Counted from the stretch's first letter, positions 23,574-33,757 are shown. The stretch is DNA of 40,152 nucleotides from Rhodotorula mucilaginosa (GCA_034406715.1 CP137882.1:1-40152); one strand, 5' to 3'. Notes: a model not told the origin generated them from the sequence alone. Made by a program: numbers and translations.

Positions 23574-24540
23574 TTAGTGTAGGTCAATAGCATCTCGTAG
23601 GTATACACATGTAAGTACTACGAATACGTAGGCTTGGATGAAGCTTACGGCGATCTCTAGTCCAACAAGAGCTAGGAAGATAGCCATTGGTAGTAGAGCT
23701 ACAAAGAACATTACTACACCAGATGTTAGGATAGGCCATAGCATTCCACTTAAGATTTTAAGTAGTGTGTGACCGGCAACCATGTTAGCAACATATTCCT
23801 GCAATCTGAAGCCTGATTGTTCAGATGGATAGAAATCGGACTATATCTTAAGTACTGTGTACTCTCTCGTGCATAGTCTCTGAAGTATATACTTGCTAGT
23901 TGTATTTGTAACACAATGTAACCACATACAATGGTAGTGTCCATGCCTCCGAAGGCATTACGTTCTAGCATACCACAAGATATACTGCTTACTATAACAG
24001 TCGTACTCCAAGACTGAAGGCTCGAGCTAGGTATGAAATTAGCTCAATTAGTACTAGTAAAGGAACCATTCCGAATGGTGTTCCAGCAGGTACGAAGTAT
24101 GAGAAGAAGTGTACACCGTGTCGGTAAAGACCAAGGATTGTAACTCCAAAGAAGATTGTGAAGCTTAGTCCTAATGAAACAACAGCACTTGTAGCTACAG
24201 TGAAGTTGTATGGAACGTTTCCGCTTAGGTTAGCTAGTAGGATGAAGAAGAATAGTGAGTAAATGAATGGTAGGAACACTTCGTTCGCTGATCCAATTTG
24301 CTCTTTAACCATACCGTGTAGTGACGCGTATGATGACTCTAGTCCGATAGACCATCGGCTAGGTACTAGTCGTCGATCGTTTGATCCTAGTACGTGTACT
24401 CCAATTGAAAGTACAAGTACAACTAGTGTGTAGAATCCAAGGTTAGTTAGTGATAGGTTCAGTCCTCCAAGAATAGGAGCGTTCAGTGATACGAACGGAG
24501 ATACCTCGAACTGCTCTAATGGTGATGTGAAGATAGTCAT
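23574..24540 (-). CDS. atp6: ATP synthase F0 subunit a (Atp6), two exons
   Basis: Proton-channel subunit of the ATP synthase. Complement of join(23574..23791, 23997..24540), 762 nt, 253 residues. Exon 1 starts MTIFTSPLEQFEVSPFVSLN and reaches the essential arginine (LARAFSLGVRL); exon 2 begins FANMVAGHTLLKILSG and ends FVVLTCVYLRDAIDLH. The spliced GVRLFANM is the family consensus, which fixes the junction at CTGT|TT. A CCCCCTTT motif lies 6 nt past the stop. Confidence 0.95.
23792..23996 (-). other. compact group I intron of atp6 (205 nt, no ORF)
   Basis: On the minus strand: ATGCTAGAA, ACTAGCAAG, R-type TTCAGAGACTATGCACG and S-type AAGATATAGTCCG in order; ends GGAATATG. Very similar core to cox2 intron 2. 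Confidence 0.88.
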
Positions 24541-24844
24541 AGTTGAATTTAAGGTAAGCTACTATACGTCTCTCTATTTGTCAGTAGATCTATAGGCCTA
24601 TACAGGTTAAGATACTACTGATACATTGAAGTTAGCTACAATGCATTCTACATATGTGATTAACCATGGGTAGAGTTTTGATCATGAATCTATTAGAGTA
24701 GTGACTACCGTCTCTTATACTTTGTATGTAAGTTACGTATCTTATATAATCCCTATTGGACACCTAGGTATGTCTCTTATACTCATACATCTATGTATAA
24801 TACCTAGTAAAAGGTACGACAAAGACATGAAGGCAAGGTCTATT
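24541..24844. other. spacer between trnP and atp6
   Basis: Contains an ATATAAGATAC box on the minus strand (24737-24747), correctly oriented for atp6, plus repeated GTCTCTTATACT-like runs. No gene. Confidence 0.5.
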
Positions 24845-24916
24845 TCGGAGGACTGGGAGTCGAACCCAGACGTTCTTCAACCCAAATGAAGCGCCCGACC
24901 GTTAGGCTTCCCTCCG
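24845..24916 (-). tRNA. trnP: tRNA-Pro (UGG)
   Basis: Acceptor CGGAGGG/TCCTCCG, anticodon stem CTTCA/TGAAG with loop TTTGGGT, T loop TTCGACT. Confidence 0.92.
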
Positions 24917-25850
24917 TAGATACGACTTATATTCTTATATGATAAGATTGTAATTGTAAATATGTGTAATCAATGTGGTATCGTCAAGTCATGCAACACA
25001 TTAGTATCACTCAGCTCACTCCTTAACGGAGCTTACACATGTGACCTATCAAGGACGTGGTCTACATCCCGTTGCTGTTTAGTCTCCAAAGAGCAGCTTC
25101 GACCTTATATGCTTTCAGGTCTTATCCTTAACGCACGTAGCTACTCTGCAGTACAGTCAATGAACTATAGCAGATACACCAGAGGTGCGCACCTGATGGT
25201 CCTTTCGTACTAACCAGATGTTCTTCTTCGCCTATATGTCCCACCAGAAGATAGGGACTATACTGACTCACGTCGTATTAAACCCAACTCACGTACCACT
25301 TTAATCAACGAACAGTTGAACCCTTCCCAGCTGATACACCGGGAGGATGTGATGAGTCGACATCGAGGTGCCAAACAGCGCTTACGATATGAACTCTTTC
25401 GCGCTATCAGCCTGTTATCCCTAGCGTAACTTATCCGATGAACGATAGCTGTACCATAACATACTATCGGTTCACTATGCCCTACTTACGTACCTGATTG
25501 ACCTGTCAGTCTTACAGTTTAGCACACTTTTGCCATTATGCTGTTATTGGCTCTTCATAGCCACTTAGTCTCCGGCTAAGCTATGTGTACCTATTGGACC
25601 CCTCCGATGCTTTCTTGGAGGGTACCGTCCCAGTAAAACTACCCACTAGGCAATGTCCCTTAGTTTCATACTAAGGTAAGTCTGACCATGACTTGTTGAG
25701 GTCTCTCACTTACGCCTTATCAGCTACCTCATACCTGTGACAAGTGATGGCCTAGTACAATGCCTAGCTATAGTAAAGTTGCATAGGGTCTTCCCGTCTA
25801 TCTGGTGGTAAACCGCATCTGCACGGCTAATTCAATTTCACCGAGCCCAA

Positions 25851-25870
25851 GTTTAAGACAGTAGGAGCAT
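25851..25870 (-). repeat. 20-bp direct repeat at rnl intron 1, 3' copy
   Basis: Identical to 27232-27251; one copy is rRNA exon, the other is surplus. Confidence 0.85.
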
Positions 25871-25986
25871 CGCTCAGGAGAGAGTGTGTTGATCACTTGT
25901 CTCTCTCCAGGACTTTAGAATCATATGGGTTACATATGTGTCATACTAAGTCTCTGAGTGACATTTATCTTAGTAAAAAGGGGATG

Positions 25987-26877
25987 TTAGTGCAATTTCA
26001 TCAAAGCAATGAGCTCTGAGATTTGCGTGATGTTGGCTTGTGTCAATGGCTTATTGTCCTCCATAATTGTCACAATATCCTTAAGTAAAGCTAAACGGTT
26101 AGCTTTTGAACCTAACAATGGATACTGATCAAAGAATGGGAACACACTATTGATCAATGCTGCTCGACTTTGTACTCGTAGACTAGGGTGTCGTGATTTG
26201 TTGACAACTGTACCGCATCCCAAGAACTCTTGGAACCGTAATACAGCTTCATACTCACATAGCTCTTGACTAATATCAAAGGCTACAATGATCCGCACAC
26301 CTAATGCACTAGTAGAAGAGTTAGTAACAATAGAGTAGAATGACCCTTCTGCCATCGTGAACCCTTGGAACCACTCATTAGTGATTGGAGTGTTCGTAGG
26401 TTCAAGAAGCATCTTGTCATCCTTGTTCATCTTACCACTCAAGCCTGCGTTAAGTCGACGCATTTCTTCTAAGCCGTCAGGAGTTGTATGTAAACCCTGA
26501 CTCATGATGTCTAGAGCCTTTAGATACAATACTACGTCATTCTGCCGTTTGGCTAATACCATAGGCTGTGATTGTAGTAATGGACCAATTACACGGAAGA
26601 TATCCTTACCATTCCAAACTACATATCGGTATACTGTACCTGTTGTAGAGTAGTGATCTACTTCAACTGTACCTACACCTAAGAAGTCTCGAACAGCGTG
26701 TAACACTGCTACGTCCTTCTCATGCAAGGTAATTTTGAACGATAGTCGTACCTGGTAACCCGTGACATTCGAGGTCTTACGACTGATAGAGATGAATAGT
26801 GACCCATCTCCTTCGAATAAACCTAGAATGAAGCCCTTCGTCATTGTAAACGGAGTTAAGCTTGTTGTTGTAGTCAT
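25987..26877 (-). CDS. two-motif LAGLIDADG homing endonuclease in rnl intron 1
   Basis: 296 residues from ATG 26877 (MTTTTSLTPF). Motif 1 is FILGLFEGDGSLF and motif 2 is WFQGFTMAEGSFY; between them FLGVGTV and an ISQE-type repeat make two pseudo-symmetric halves, the standard monomeric LAGLIDADG_1 layout, and the length is typical. Motif 2 has Glu in the catalytic position. The ORF has its own leader, nearly identical to that of rps3, and a CCCCTTTTT motif 3 nt past its stop, so it appears to be expressed as an independent mRNA. Confidence 0.9.
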   Translation of the reverse strand: MTTTTSLTPFTMTKGFILGLFEGDGSLFISISRKTSNVTGYQVRLSFKITLHEKDVAVLHAVRDFLGVGTVEVDHYSTTGTVYRYVVWNGKDIFRVIGPLLQSQPMVLAKRQNDVVLYLKALDIMSQGLHTTPDGLEEMRRLNAGLSGKMNKDDKMLLEPTNTPITNEWFQGFTMAEGSFYSIVTNSSTSALGVRIIVAFDISQELCEYEAVLRFQEFLGCGTVVNKSRHPSLRVQSRAALINSVFPFFDQYPLLGSKANRLALLKDIVTIMEDNKPLTQANITQISELIALMKLH

Positions 26878-26890
26878 GGCATATTTGTGT

Positions 26891-27042
26891 TAGTATAGGT
26901 ATATTAATAGGCAGTAGAGTACTAGACACTGATACAATAGACTCCTTAGAGAAGCCTATGTAACTACTGCTGTGTTCAAGATGCAAGTGATTGCACCAAA
27001 GTTGTACATATGAGAAGGATGATACCTTTCTAGTACTTCTTA
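26891..27042 (-). promoter_or_regulatory. 5' leader of the rnl-intron endonuclease, shared with rps3
   Basis: Blocks 26891-26920 and 26968-27042 match the rps3 leader (16152-16181 and 16275-16349). The sequence between the blocks differs in length and content. Confidence 0.7.
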
Positions 27043-27231
27043 TCTAGAACACGTGAATATAAGATATTTACACTCAATGCTGCACCTGTATAAGATACAA
27101 ACTAACATTCCTTTACTAAATATTATAGTCACTGCTGATCAGCTAAAGCTAATAGTGTATCTCAATTTGAGCAATTAACTGTACAAGCCTTTCCAGCATA
27201 TATTGACATTGTTCGTTCATTGATACTGTCT

Positions 27232-27251
27232 GTTTAAGACAGTAGGAGCAT
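27232..27251 (-). repeat. 20-bp direct repeat at rnl intron 1, 5' copy
   Basis: Second copy of ATGCTCCTACTGTCTTAAAC. With the next bases it forms a perfect hairpin, TACTGTCT / AGACAGTA with a 5-nt loop, which could be the intron's P1. Confidence 0.8.
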
Positions 27252-27316
27252 GGAACGATGGAACTGCGATAATTAAATTTATTCCATTCATGCAAGACCA
27301 TAATTAGTGGCCAAGG

Positions 27317-28274
27317 CATTTTGCTCTCCGCCTTACTCTCCAACAGTATCCTCTACCTACTTAACATGTAGGATAAGGGGGTGTAGAGAGTTCAAGCAGA
27401 AGGACTATATCTTGTGTCTAGTAGCGCTATTTAACCCGTGATCTATTCATCAGTCCCTTGATTAAACGAATTTGTGCTAGTCCTTCAGGAGTTAAATGTA
27501 ACCCCTTACGCATTAAAGCGTGTACCGCACGAAACTGTTCATAGTCAAGTCGCTTCTTAGTCAACAACGGGTTCTTCTCTAGAAATGGAAATAGGTGGTA
27601 TTCTAAGTCGTCCATACCTCGGATACGATACTGTACCTTCAGTGGACCATCACTATTCACCGTACCTACTCCAAAGAAAAGGATCAGCTGGTCCATTAAT
27701 TCACGATCTTGAATGTGTTGTGTAATGCAAAACTGAAGTTGAACCTGGTAGCCGCAGCGTAAGGTATTATTCTTCTGAATAGCTACATGAAAACAACCTT
27801 CTCCATCAATGAAACCTAGGACCCATTGCGCTGATGGTAATACAGCTTGTAGCATGGCTAAGTAGGTGTTGAATAGCTCTGTCACGTACCCACAACCAGA
27901 TAGATTGTGAATCAGACTGGGCTCTAATCATAGGCAGAGGTCAGAAGTCACCGCTCAAGACTTACCGTTCCTTAAACTCCAAATTGAGATATAAGATACT
28001 AACACTCTATTTAACCAGCACTGGGTGCTTATTCGCGTTCTATTACACTTCTACGTGTAGTCTCTGTGATACGACGTATCTACGTATTCCACCTAAACAA
28101 TCTTCTCATATAAAGAAGGGTTAAAACAAGTCCAATTATAGGAACTGTGCTTAACCTTTGATGTATCCACGATCATGGCTCTAATTGCAGCAGGTGGTTC
28201 ACGTATATAGTAAAATATCAATTTAACATAATGTTAAAGGGGGCAGCGCTAATTGTATGTTACAACTAGTTAGC
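27317..28274 (-). other. group I intron 2 (5'-most) of rnl
   Basis: Inserted in the highly conserved domain IV segment after GGTAGCAAAAT. R-type CACAGAGACTACACG near 28055 and S-type AAGATATAGTCC near 27405 bracket the ORF. A decamer AGCAAAATGC occurs at both junctions. The 3' boundary is uncertain by a base or two. Confidence 0.82.
27427..27885 (-). CDS. single-motif LAGLIDADG homing endonuclease in rnl intron 2
   Basis: 152 residues with one motif, WVLGFIDGEGCFH, followed by QVQLQFCITQ, FFGVGTV and FLEKNPLLTKK. This is the size and layout of homodimeric enzymes of the I-CreI type, so it is likely complete. Near the C-terminus NRSRVK uses one AGA arginine codon, for which I see no tRNA. The C/T motif downstream (27374-27381, GGGGG then AAT) is degenerate. 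Confidence 0.85.
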   Translation of the reverse strand: MTELFNTYLAMLQAVLPSAQWVLGFIDGEGCFHVAIQKNNTLRCGYQVQLQFCITQHIQDRELMDQLILFFGVGTVNSDGPLKVQYRIRGMDDLEYHLFPFLEKNPLLTKKRLDYEQFRAVHALMRKGLHLTPEGLAQIRLIKGLMNRSRVK

Positions 28275-30095
28275 ATTTTGCTACCTTAGGATCCTTATAG
28301 TTAAGACCGTCGTTTATCTCGACTTCTAGTTCAATGTACATGGTAAGCCATACACACCATAACTTTATCGCGAGACACCGGACAGGAATCACAACCTATA
28401 CGACCACGTTAGTGTTAGCAGGCTGCTGTGTTTTGAGTAAACAGTCGCACTCCCTGATTCTGTGCCACCCTCATACTAAATAGTACAAAGGCATCTCTTA
28501 TTGTCGAACGTACGAGATCAGTTTGCCGAGTTCCTTAAACTTGGTTATCTCGTCACCTTAGTATACTCTACCCGAGGACCTGTGTCGGTTTAAGGTACGG
28601 TAGTAAAATTGCATTCTTTTCCTGGATCTCAGTTATGAGCCCGTTCTGCAATATAATCATCGGAGTTTCGCATTGGCTAACTCCTTAGACACCGCTTATA
28701 ACCTGAGGCAGTGTAACTTGCCCTCAGAACCCTTCCTCTTTCGGTGTGGATGATTTAACATCCATTCTTGCTACTCATGCCAGCATCCTCACTCCAGTGA
28801 CCTCCAAACAATAACATACTGCTCTTCATTGGTACTGGACGCTCTGCTACCTCTTAGTATCGATATTGAATATAGATACTAGACAGTGGTATTGGTGTAT
28901 TGATTAGACCCGGTATATCTTCGGCGCACACTGCCATTCTAGATTACTCTAGAGATAGACCACTGAGCTGTTACGCTTTCTTTAAATGATGGACGCTTCC
29001 AATCCCACATCATGGCTGTCTAAAGCAATGCACTTCCTTAATTTCACTTGTCAATATCTTTGGGACCTTAACACACTGTTTGGGCTGTTTCCCTCTCGTC
29101 CTAAGACCTTATCACCCTAGGACTCACTGCCAATGATCACTTATAGTCATTCCGAGGTTAACTGACCTAGATAGAGCTGTTACGCCCCCCTAGTCAACGG
29201 TAAAACCGTATGTCAATCAGTGCTGTACCTACCATAAGCTAACATTGACGCTGCACTGCAATGCATTTCGCAGAGAACCAGCTATCACATCTTTAGATTA
29301 GCATTTCACTCCTATCCACAGGTCATCCAAGTACTATGCAACGTACACTGGTTCGGTCCTATATACCTGCCCATGGATAGATCAAGATGTTTCGGGTCTT
29401 GTACTACAGATTCAACCCATTCATAACTTAAGTTACAAATAGTCGCTTTCGCTAGGGCTTTCACCTTACCTGTAACACAAACTTGCTGACCCATTATGCA
29501 AAAGGTACGACATCACACATTAATGCTCTGTCTGCTTATAGGATTGCTAGTTCAGGCTCTGTTTCACTAGTCATCGACTTTCTTTTAAACTTTCCTTCAC
29601 AGTACTATTCACTATCGCTAAACGTATCATACTTAGCCTTGGATGATGGTGCACCCTTATTCGGGCAGGTTTGATGCCGCCCTACTCACTAAGAAGCCAG
29701 AACTTTATACAAAATTAAGGTACTTAGCTAGTTGTAATAGAGTAGTAGTTCTACAGGACTATAACCTTCTATGGTACATATTACTATGCTTCTACCCATT
29801 CCAGAGTATTGGATCTACTAATCACTATTACTAGGCTATCCTGCGTTCGCTCGCCGCTACTCACAGGGTCTCGGTTGATTTCCTTTCCTAGACTTACTAC
29901 GATGTTTCGGTTCAGTCCGTAGTCATACACATATGTGCTATATGGTTTCCCTTGAGATCGGACATGTTTAGTCCATTTAGTGTTTCCACTTCTCTTCTGA
30001 TACGCTTGCTAGTCATCCCTAACAATCCCTTTAGTCACTTGACGATAGATTCCACATTGATATCGATACTTATCTCATCAATGCTATAGATATTC

Positions 30096-30106
30096 GTATC
30101 TTATAT
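30096..30106 (-). promoter_or_regulatory. candidate rnl promoter (ATATAAGATAC)
   Basis: Exact 11-mer on the minus strand ~45-60 nt upstream of the estimated rnl 5' end and pointing at it. In yeast the related ATATAAGTA drives rRNA transcription and initiates at its last base. A partial hairpin element lies just upstream at 30119-30140. Confidence 0.5.
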
Positions 30107-30118
30107 AATTACAAATAG

Positions 30119-30140
30119 ACCCCTGAGGGTGGCGAAAACA
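30119..30140 (-). repeat. partial GC-rich hairpin element
   Basis: Minus strand GTTTTCGCCACCCTCAGGGG, the first arm only of the family at 5431, 16824 and 34786. Confidence 0.5.
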
Positions 30141-30210
30141 AAAAGGTACGACTTGTTATTAGTATCTTATAGGATAGATTTAGCAACTAAAAGAGACAAA
30201 GGACATACTT

Positions 30211-30278
30211 ACTAAGTCTAAAATATAAGGAGAGGGAAACCTATACTATAGTAAAGAATAAGCTGATTAGGAAGAGTC
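30211..30278 (-). repeat. ~60-bp repeat, copy 2 (rnl-rns spacer)
   Basis: Minus strand matches 23467-23523, centred on TAGTATAGGTTTCCC. Confidence 0.5.
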
Positions 30279-30529
30279 TATCACTACCATAGAGTAAGAT
30301 ACTCAGGTTCAACATGTAGGCATTACAAAGATAGAATGTACCTTAGTTGCCTTATTCTTCACTCCTTCAGCTTCTGTTTGAGAGAATGCAGTACAGGTTC
30401 TAATGATAGAATATAGTAGATAGAGCATAGTAGATTGCTCATGTATTTTGACTACCTGAATAGTTAGACGTTATGCAGCTACTGTAAGTGATTTGCATCT
30501 AAAGTATAAGAGACATATATAATATTAGA

Positions 30530-30553
30530 GTTAGTCGTATATAAGAGACTAAC
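30530..30553 (+). promoter_or_regulatory. candidate rns promoter within a palindrome
   Basis: GTTAGTC and GACTAAC, perfect 7-base inverted arms, enclose GTATATAAGA, a near match to the ATATAAGATAC box on the plus strand, ~160 nt before the estimated rns start. Confidence 0.4.
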
Positions 30554-30704
30554 AAGATAGTCATAGCATAATCTCTATCAGTAACATGTAAATCATACAC
30601 GCTCAACTACAATCTAAGTCGTAAGATCGGCTAAGTAGTAGTGTTTGTGTAGGTATAATCCATAGTAATCCCTCTAAGACAATGTTGATGAGGTATACTA
30701 TCAA

Positions 30705-32110
30705 TACAAAGTTAAGGGCTTAATCATGGCCCCGAACGAATGCTATCTGGTTGTTTGACACATGCAAGTCTACAATTACTTAAGTAGTTGTGGCGTACGG
30801 GCGAGTATAACTAGGATGCTACCTTTAGGAGGCTTAATCAGCCATATGCACTACGTGTAAAGGACCGTGTCCGCCTATTGATGCTCTTAGTTCACAGCAG
30901 TTAGTTGGTGAGGTAATGGCTTACCAAGGCGATGACGTGAAGGTGAAGGATGAAAGTCTCAACACCCGCAGTGGAGAATGAAAAGTCCCACACCCTAATT
31001 TGAGGGGCAGCAGTGGAGGATCATCGTCAATGGTCGTAAGACTGAACGTGCAAACCAGAATCAATATGAGCTTAGGTTCAATTGATGTAGTAAGGCAGGA
31101 TAATGACTAGTCTTACTAATAGTCGTGACCAATCCCGGTGCCAGCAGTTGCGGTTACACCGGTACGGCAAGCATTGTTCGTTGTGAATAGGCGTAAAGGG
31201 TACGTAGGTTGTTCTTTGCTACTAATGTAAGTAGAGAACTTGAATCCAATAGGAGTTACCAGAATTTCGAGAGTAGCGCTGATATGCTTTGATACTTGAA
31301 GGACTACCAATGGCGAAAGCAGGTAACTAGTTAGAGATTGACACTGAGGTACGAAAGCGTAGGGAGCAAACAGAATTAGATACTCTGGTAGTCTACGCTG
31401 TAAACTATGAGTGCTAGTATTTTGTCATATGATGAGATTCTTAGCAAACGCAATAAGCACTCCGCCTGGGAAGTACAGTCACACGACAGAACACCAAATG
31501 ATTAGACGGTCCCGAGGACCCGCAGTGAAGCATGACACTTAATGCGATGACCCGCGCATCATCTTACCTAAGCTTGAATCCTGATAGTTTACTATTAGTG
31601 ACAGGTGCTACATGACCCTCTTCAGCATGTGTTGTCAAATGTCTGGTTAAATCCGCTAACATGCGCAATCCTTACTGTTAGTTACTGTCTAGCAGTGTAC
31701 GGCTGATATAGTCGTAGAATAGGGCTAAGAGAGGTCCCCATGACCTTTATGCTTAGGGCTGTAGTTGTGCTGCGAAGAGTTCTACAATGTGAGGCAATAA
31801 GCTAATCATCAAAGGAATTCACACGGATTGAGGTGCTAAGTTAACCTCATGAAATAGGAATTGCGAGTAATCGTGGAGTAATGCGCCACGGTGAACATAC
31901 CACTCGGGATGTACTAATTACTCGTCACATCTGGAGAGAGCGTTAGTTGTGAAGGTAGACGAAACATATAGGTAGTCTAGGTAAATCTTGTGCAGAAATC
32001 TCTGTGTAAAGGACTTAGATGTAAGTATGGTTACTTTAACGAACAGCTAATCTCGATTGGGATGAAGTCGAAATATAGGAGTGGTACGGGAACGTGCTGC
32101 TGAATAATGT
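30705..32110 (+). rRNA. rns: small subunit ribosomal RNA
   Basis: Plus strand, ~1.4 kb, no intron; ends estimated. Landmarks: TTAATCATGGCCCC at the 5' end, CACATGCAAGTC near 30761, the 530 loop GGTGCCAGCAGTTGCGGTTA near 31138, GGCGTAAAGGGTACGTAGG near 31190, the 790 loop AATTAGATACTCTGGTAGTC near 31374, GGAATTCACACGGATTGAGG near 31815, and the 3' helix region AGTGGTACGGGAACGTGCTG near 32078. The last ~65 nt are repeated at 33758-33825 beyond an endonuclease gene. A CCCCCTT motif follows at 32121. Confidence 0.93.
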
Positions 32111-32261
32111 AATAATAGAACCCCCTTCATCTTCGTGATCAGCGGAGAAGTACTACAAATTGTACGTTCAAGGGCATAGCCTATGGCATGTATGGATCTA
32201 GTTCAACTAACCTACTCAATTTGAGTCAAATGAAGGGACTGGTTCTAATCAAAGCTAACAA

Positions 32262-33029
32262 ATGACTATGACTACACAACAAATGACGACTATTGTCAAC
32301 CTAGCGACTTGGTTATCAAGTTTACCTACCGATCCTCAAGACAAGGCTTTACTCAACATGGATCCTATTTTAGCCACAACAACTCTACGACAGGACACTG
32401 TCTATGCCTTAACAGGTAACATGCTAGGTGATGGAAGCTTACGACAGAAGGTCAAGAATGGAGAGCCTCGTGGTAATGTGTTGTTTGAGATGACTAAAGG
32501 TCCAAATGCCTTCGAACAAGTCACTGAGACATACAATACTTACTACAAAGAGCTGTCACGTACAGGCTTCCGTGAGACTACATTCTTGTCTAGTATTCAC
32601 AAAAAGATCATCACTCAGTACCACATTTTCACACGAGCATTGCCTGCTCTTACTTGTCTGCATCGACTATGGTATATTTGGAACCCTGATCTAGGTAAGT
32701 ACATCAAAGTGGTACCTAAGGACATTCACCTAATGTTCTCTCCACTATCTTTAGCCCATTGGATCATGGACGATGGCTACTACACGGACAAGACGCTCAT
32801 CCTATGTACCGATAATTTCAGTAAAGATGACTGTATTCGTCTTCAAGCACTGTTGGCACAATACTCTATCCTTACAGGTCTCATCGTACAGAAAGGTAAG
32901 TATCGAATTCGTGTATACCAAGGCAGTCTTTCAACTGTCATCGACTTAGTACGTCCTCACTTACACAAGGACTTCATGTACAAGTTGGGAATTCTATCTT
33001 CTAACACCCCCCCTTTTTGGTCAATATAA
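32262..33029 (+). CDS. LAGLIDADG endonuclease behind the duplicated rns 3' end
   Basis: 255 residues, starting MTMTTQQMTTIVNLATWLSS. Motif 1 is LTGNMLGDGSLRQ, motif 2 LAHWIMDDGYY, then CTDNFSKDDCIRL and VRPHLHKDFMYKL: same family as the ORFs behind cox3 and in cox3 intron 1, here with intact acidic residues. It is flanked by two copies of the rns 3' end. Its frame runs through a CCCCCCC-TTTTT motif (33007-33018) and stops 9 nt later, unlike other ORFs, which stop before the motif; the last residues may be an artefact of C-run slippage. Confidence 0.87.
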   Translation: MTMTTQQMTTIVNLATWLSSLPTDPQDKALLNMDPILATTTLRQDTVYALTGNMLGDGSLRQKVKNGEPRGNVLFEMTKGPNAFEQVTETYNTYYKELSRTGFRETTFLSSIHKKIITQYHIFTRALPALTCLHRLWYIWNPDLGKYIKVVPKDIHLMFSPLSLAHWIMDDGYYTDKTLILCTDNFSKDDCIRLQALLAQYSILTGLIVQKGKYRIRVYQGSLSTVIDLVRPHLHKDFMYKLGILSSNTPPFWSI

Positions 33030-33034
33030 GATAC

Positions 33035-33757
33035 TATGACAAGTATAATATGACATACATGGCCTGTACTGGGCTAGGAAGGCTCTATCAGATGCGCAAC
33101 AGTAGCATACGAAGCCAGTTACAACCCTATCTCCACAAGGGTAACTTGCTCTCATGTGCAGTGCTACTCAGCTGTGCCAGGTGTGTACTCTCAACCGTAC
33201 TATGCTACACAGTAACAGGACTGACTATAGCTATCGGCTCTACTCGCCTCCTTACTACTAGAGCGTCGTTCGTACCTCACTCAGCTCTAGGGTCGGCTCG
33301 TGTCACTACAGCAATGGCAGCTACTAGTAGTACTTCACTTACTTGATTTAGAGTTTGTGCTTTCCCTCTCTTATATTTGCTCACTATTCTACGCATCTTA
33401 TATTGACTTATCGCCTATTAGAGTGCCTGTGTCTACATCAACTACAGCCTACTATTCTTGTGTGACATGAGCTTGTCTACCTTACATGTTCACCGTTACT
33501 ATCTACATAGATAGATTGTACTGCATTGATCTATAGGGGTGCAGTCTACCATGCCACTCAGGGCATAGAGTGTATGTCTATCTGTCCGTACGAATACGGT
33601 TACTCATCAAAGTTACTCCTCCTGTGAGGAGGGGTAAAGGGAAAGAATTGAGTTTATGAAAATTGATGACGCTTATATAAACTATCAGTATACTTATGTT
33701 ACATCTCTGTAGTATAGAGCCTGATATGTGTAGATAGGAAGAGTCTCTTTAGTAGGC
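33035..33757. other. region between the endonuclease and the displaced rns end
   Basis: About 720 nt without an assignable gene. The first ~300 nt have a 109-codon open frame on the plus strand (33017-33346), rich in S, T and C with no domain and little credibility, and are more GC-rich than typical spacers. Further on there is a hairpin CTCCTCCTGTGAGGAGG near 33620. This DNA probably arrived with, or accumulated behind, the endonuclease. Confidence 0.4.

Larger units (their letters stand above)
25871..27251 (-). other. group I intron 1 (3'-most) of rnl, flanked by a 20-bp direct repeat
   Basis: Core on the minus strand: ATATATGCTGGAAAGG near 27200, R-type CACTCAGAGACTTAG near 25960, S-type TCTAAAGTCC near 25918, then a P9 hairpin GGAGAGAG/CTCTCTCC. 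The exact ends are unclear because ATGCTCCTACTGTCTTAAAC is present at both exon junctions (25851-25870 and 27232-27251); ending the intron at G25871 is one consistent choice. Alignment to bacterial 23S needs the repeat once. Confidence 0.75.
24960..30050 (-). rRNA. rnl: large subunit ribosomal RNA, interrupted by two group I introns
   Basis: Minus strand; ends are approximate. Landmarks in 5' to 3' order: GGAAACACTAAATGG-type domain I near 29990, the domain IV segment ATCCTAAGGTAGCAAAAT (28275-28300), GACGGGAAGACCCTATG near 25790, the peptidyl-transferase region GGGATAACAGGCTGAT near 25405, the sarcin-ricin loop AGTACGAAAGGACC near 25205, and a 3' end that still has CTTGATAGG and ACTAATGTG. 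Exons are about 30050-28275, 27316-27252 and 25870-24960, so the middle exon is only ~65 nt. The common fungal sites further 3' (around the peptidyl-transferase loop) are intron-free. Confidence 0.93.
30141..30704. other. divergent spacer between rnl and rns; possible control region
   Basis: No gene. Holds a second TATAAGATAC-like box near 30160 (minus strand), copy 2 of the ~60-bp repeat (30211-30278), and a palindrome-flanked TATA box (30530-30553) in front of rns. As the only spacer with divergent rRNA genes it is the best candidate for the main promoter and perhaps an origin region, by inference. Confidence 0.5.

Noticed and set aside
24962-29834. Short ORFs within rnl
   Set aside because: They lie in conserved rRNA sequence with clear structural landmarks.
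33017-33346. 109-codon ORF on the plus strand
   Set aside because: No domain or hydrophobic pattern of a known mitochondrial protein, overlaps the end of the endonuclease frame, and composition looks like non-coding sequence.
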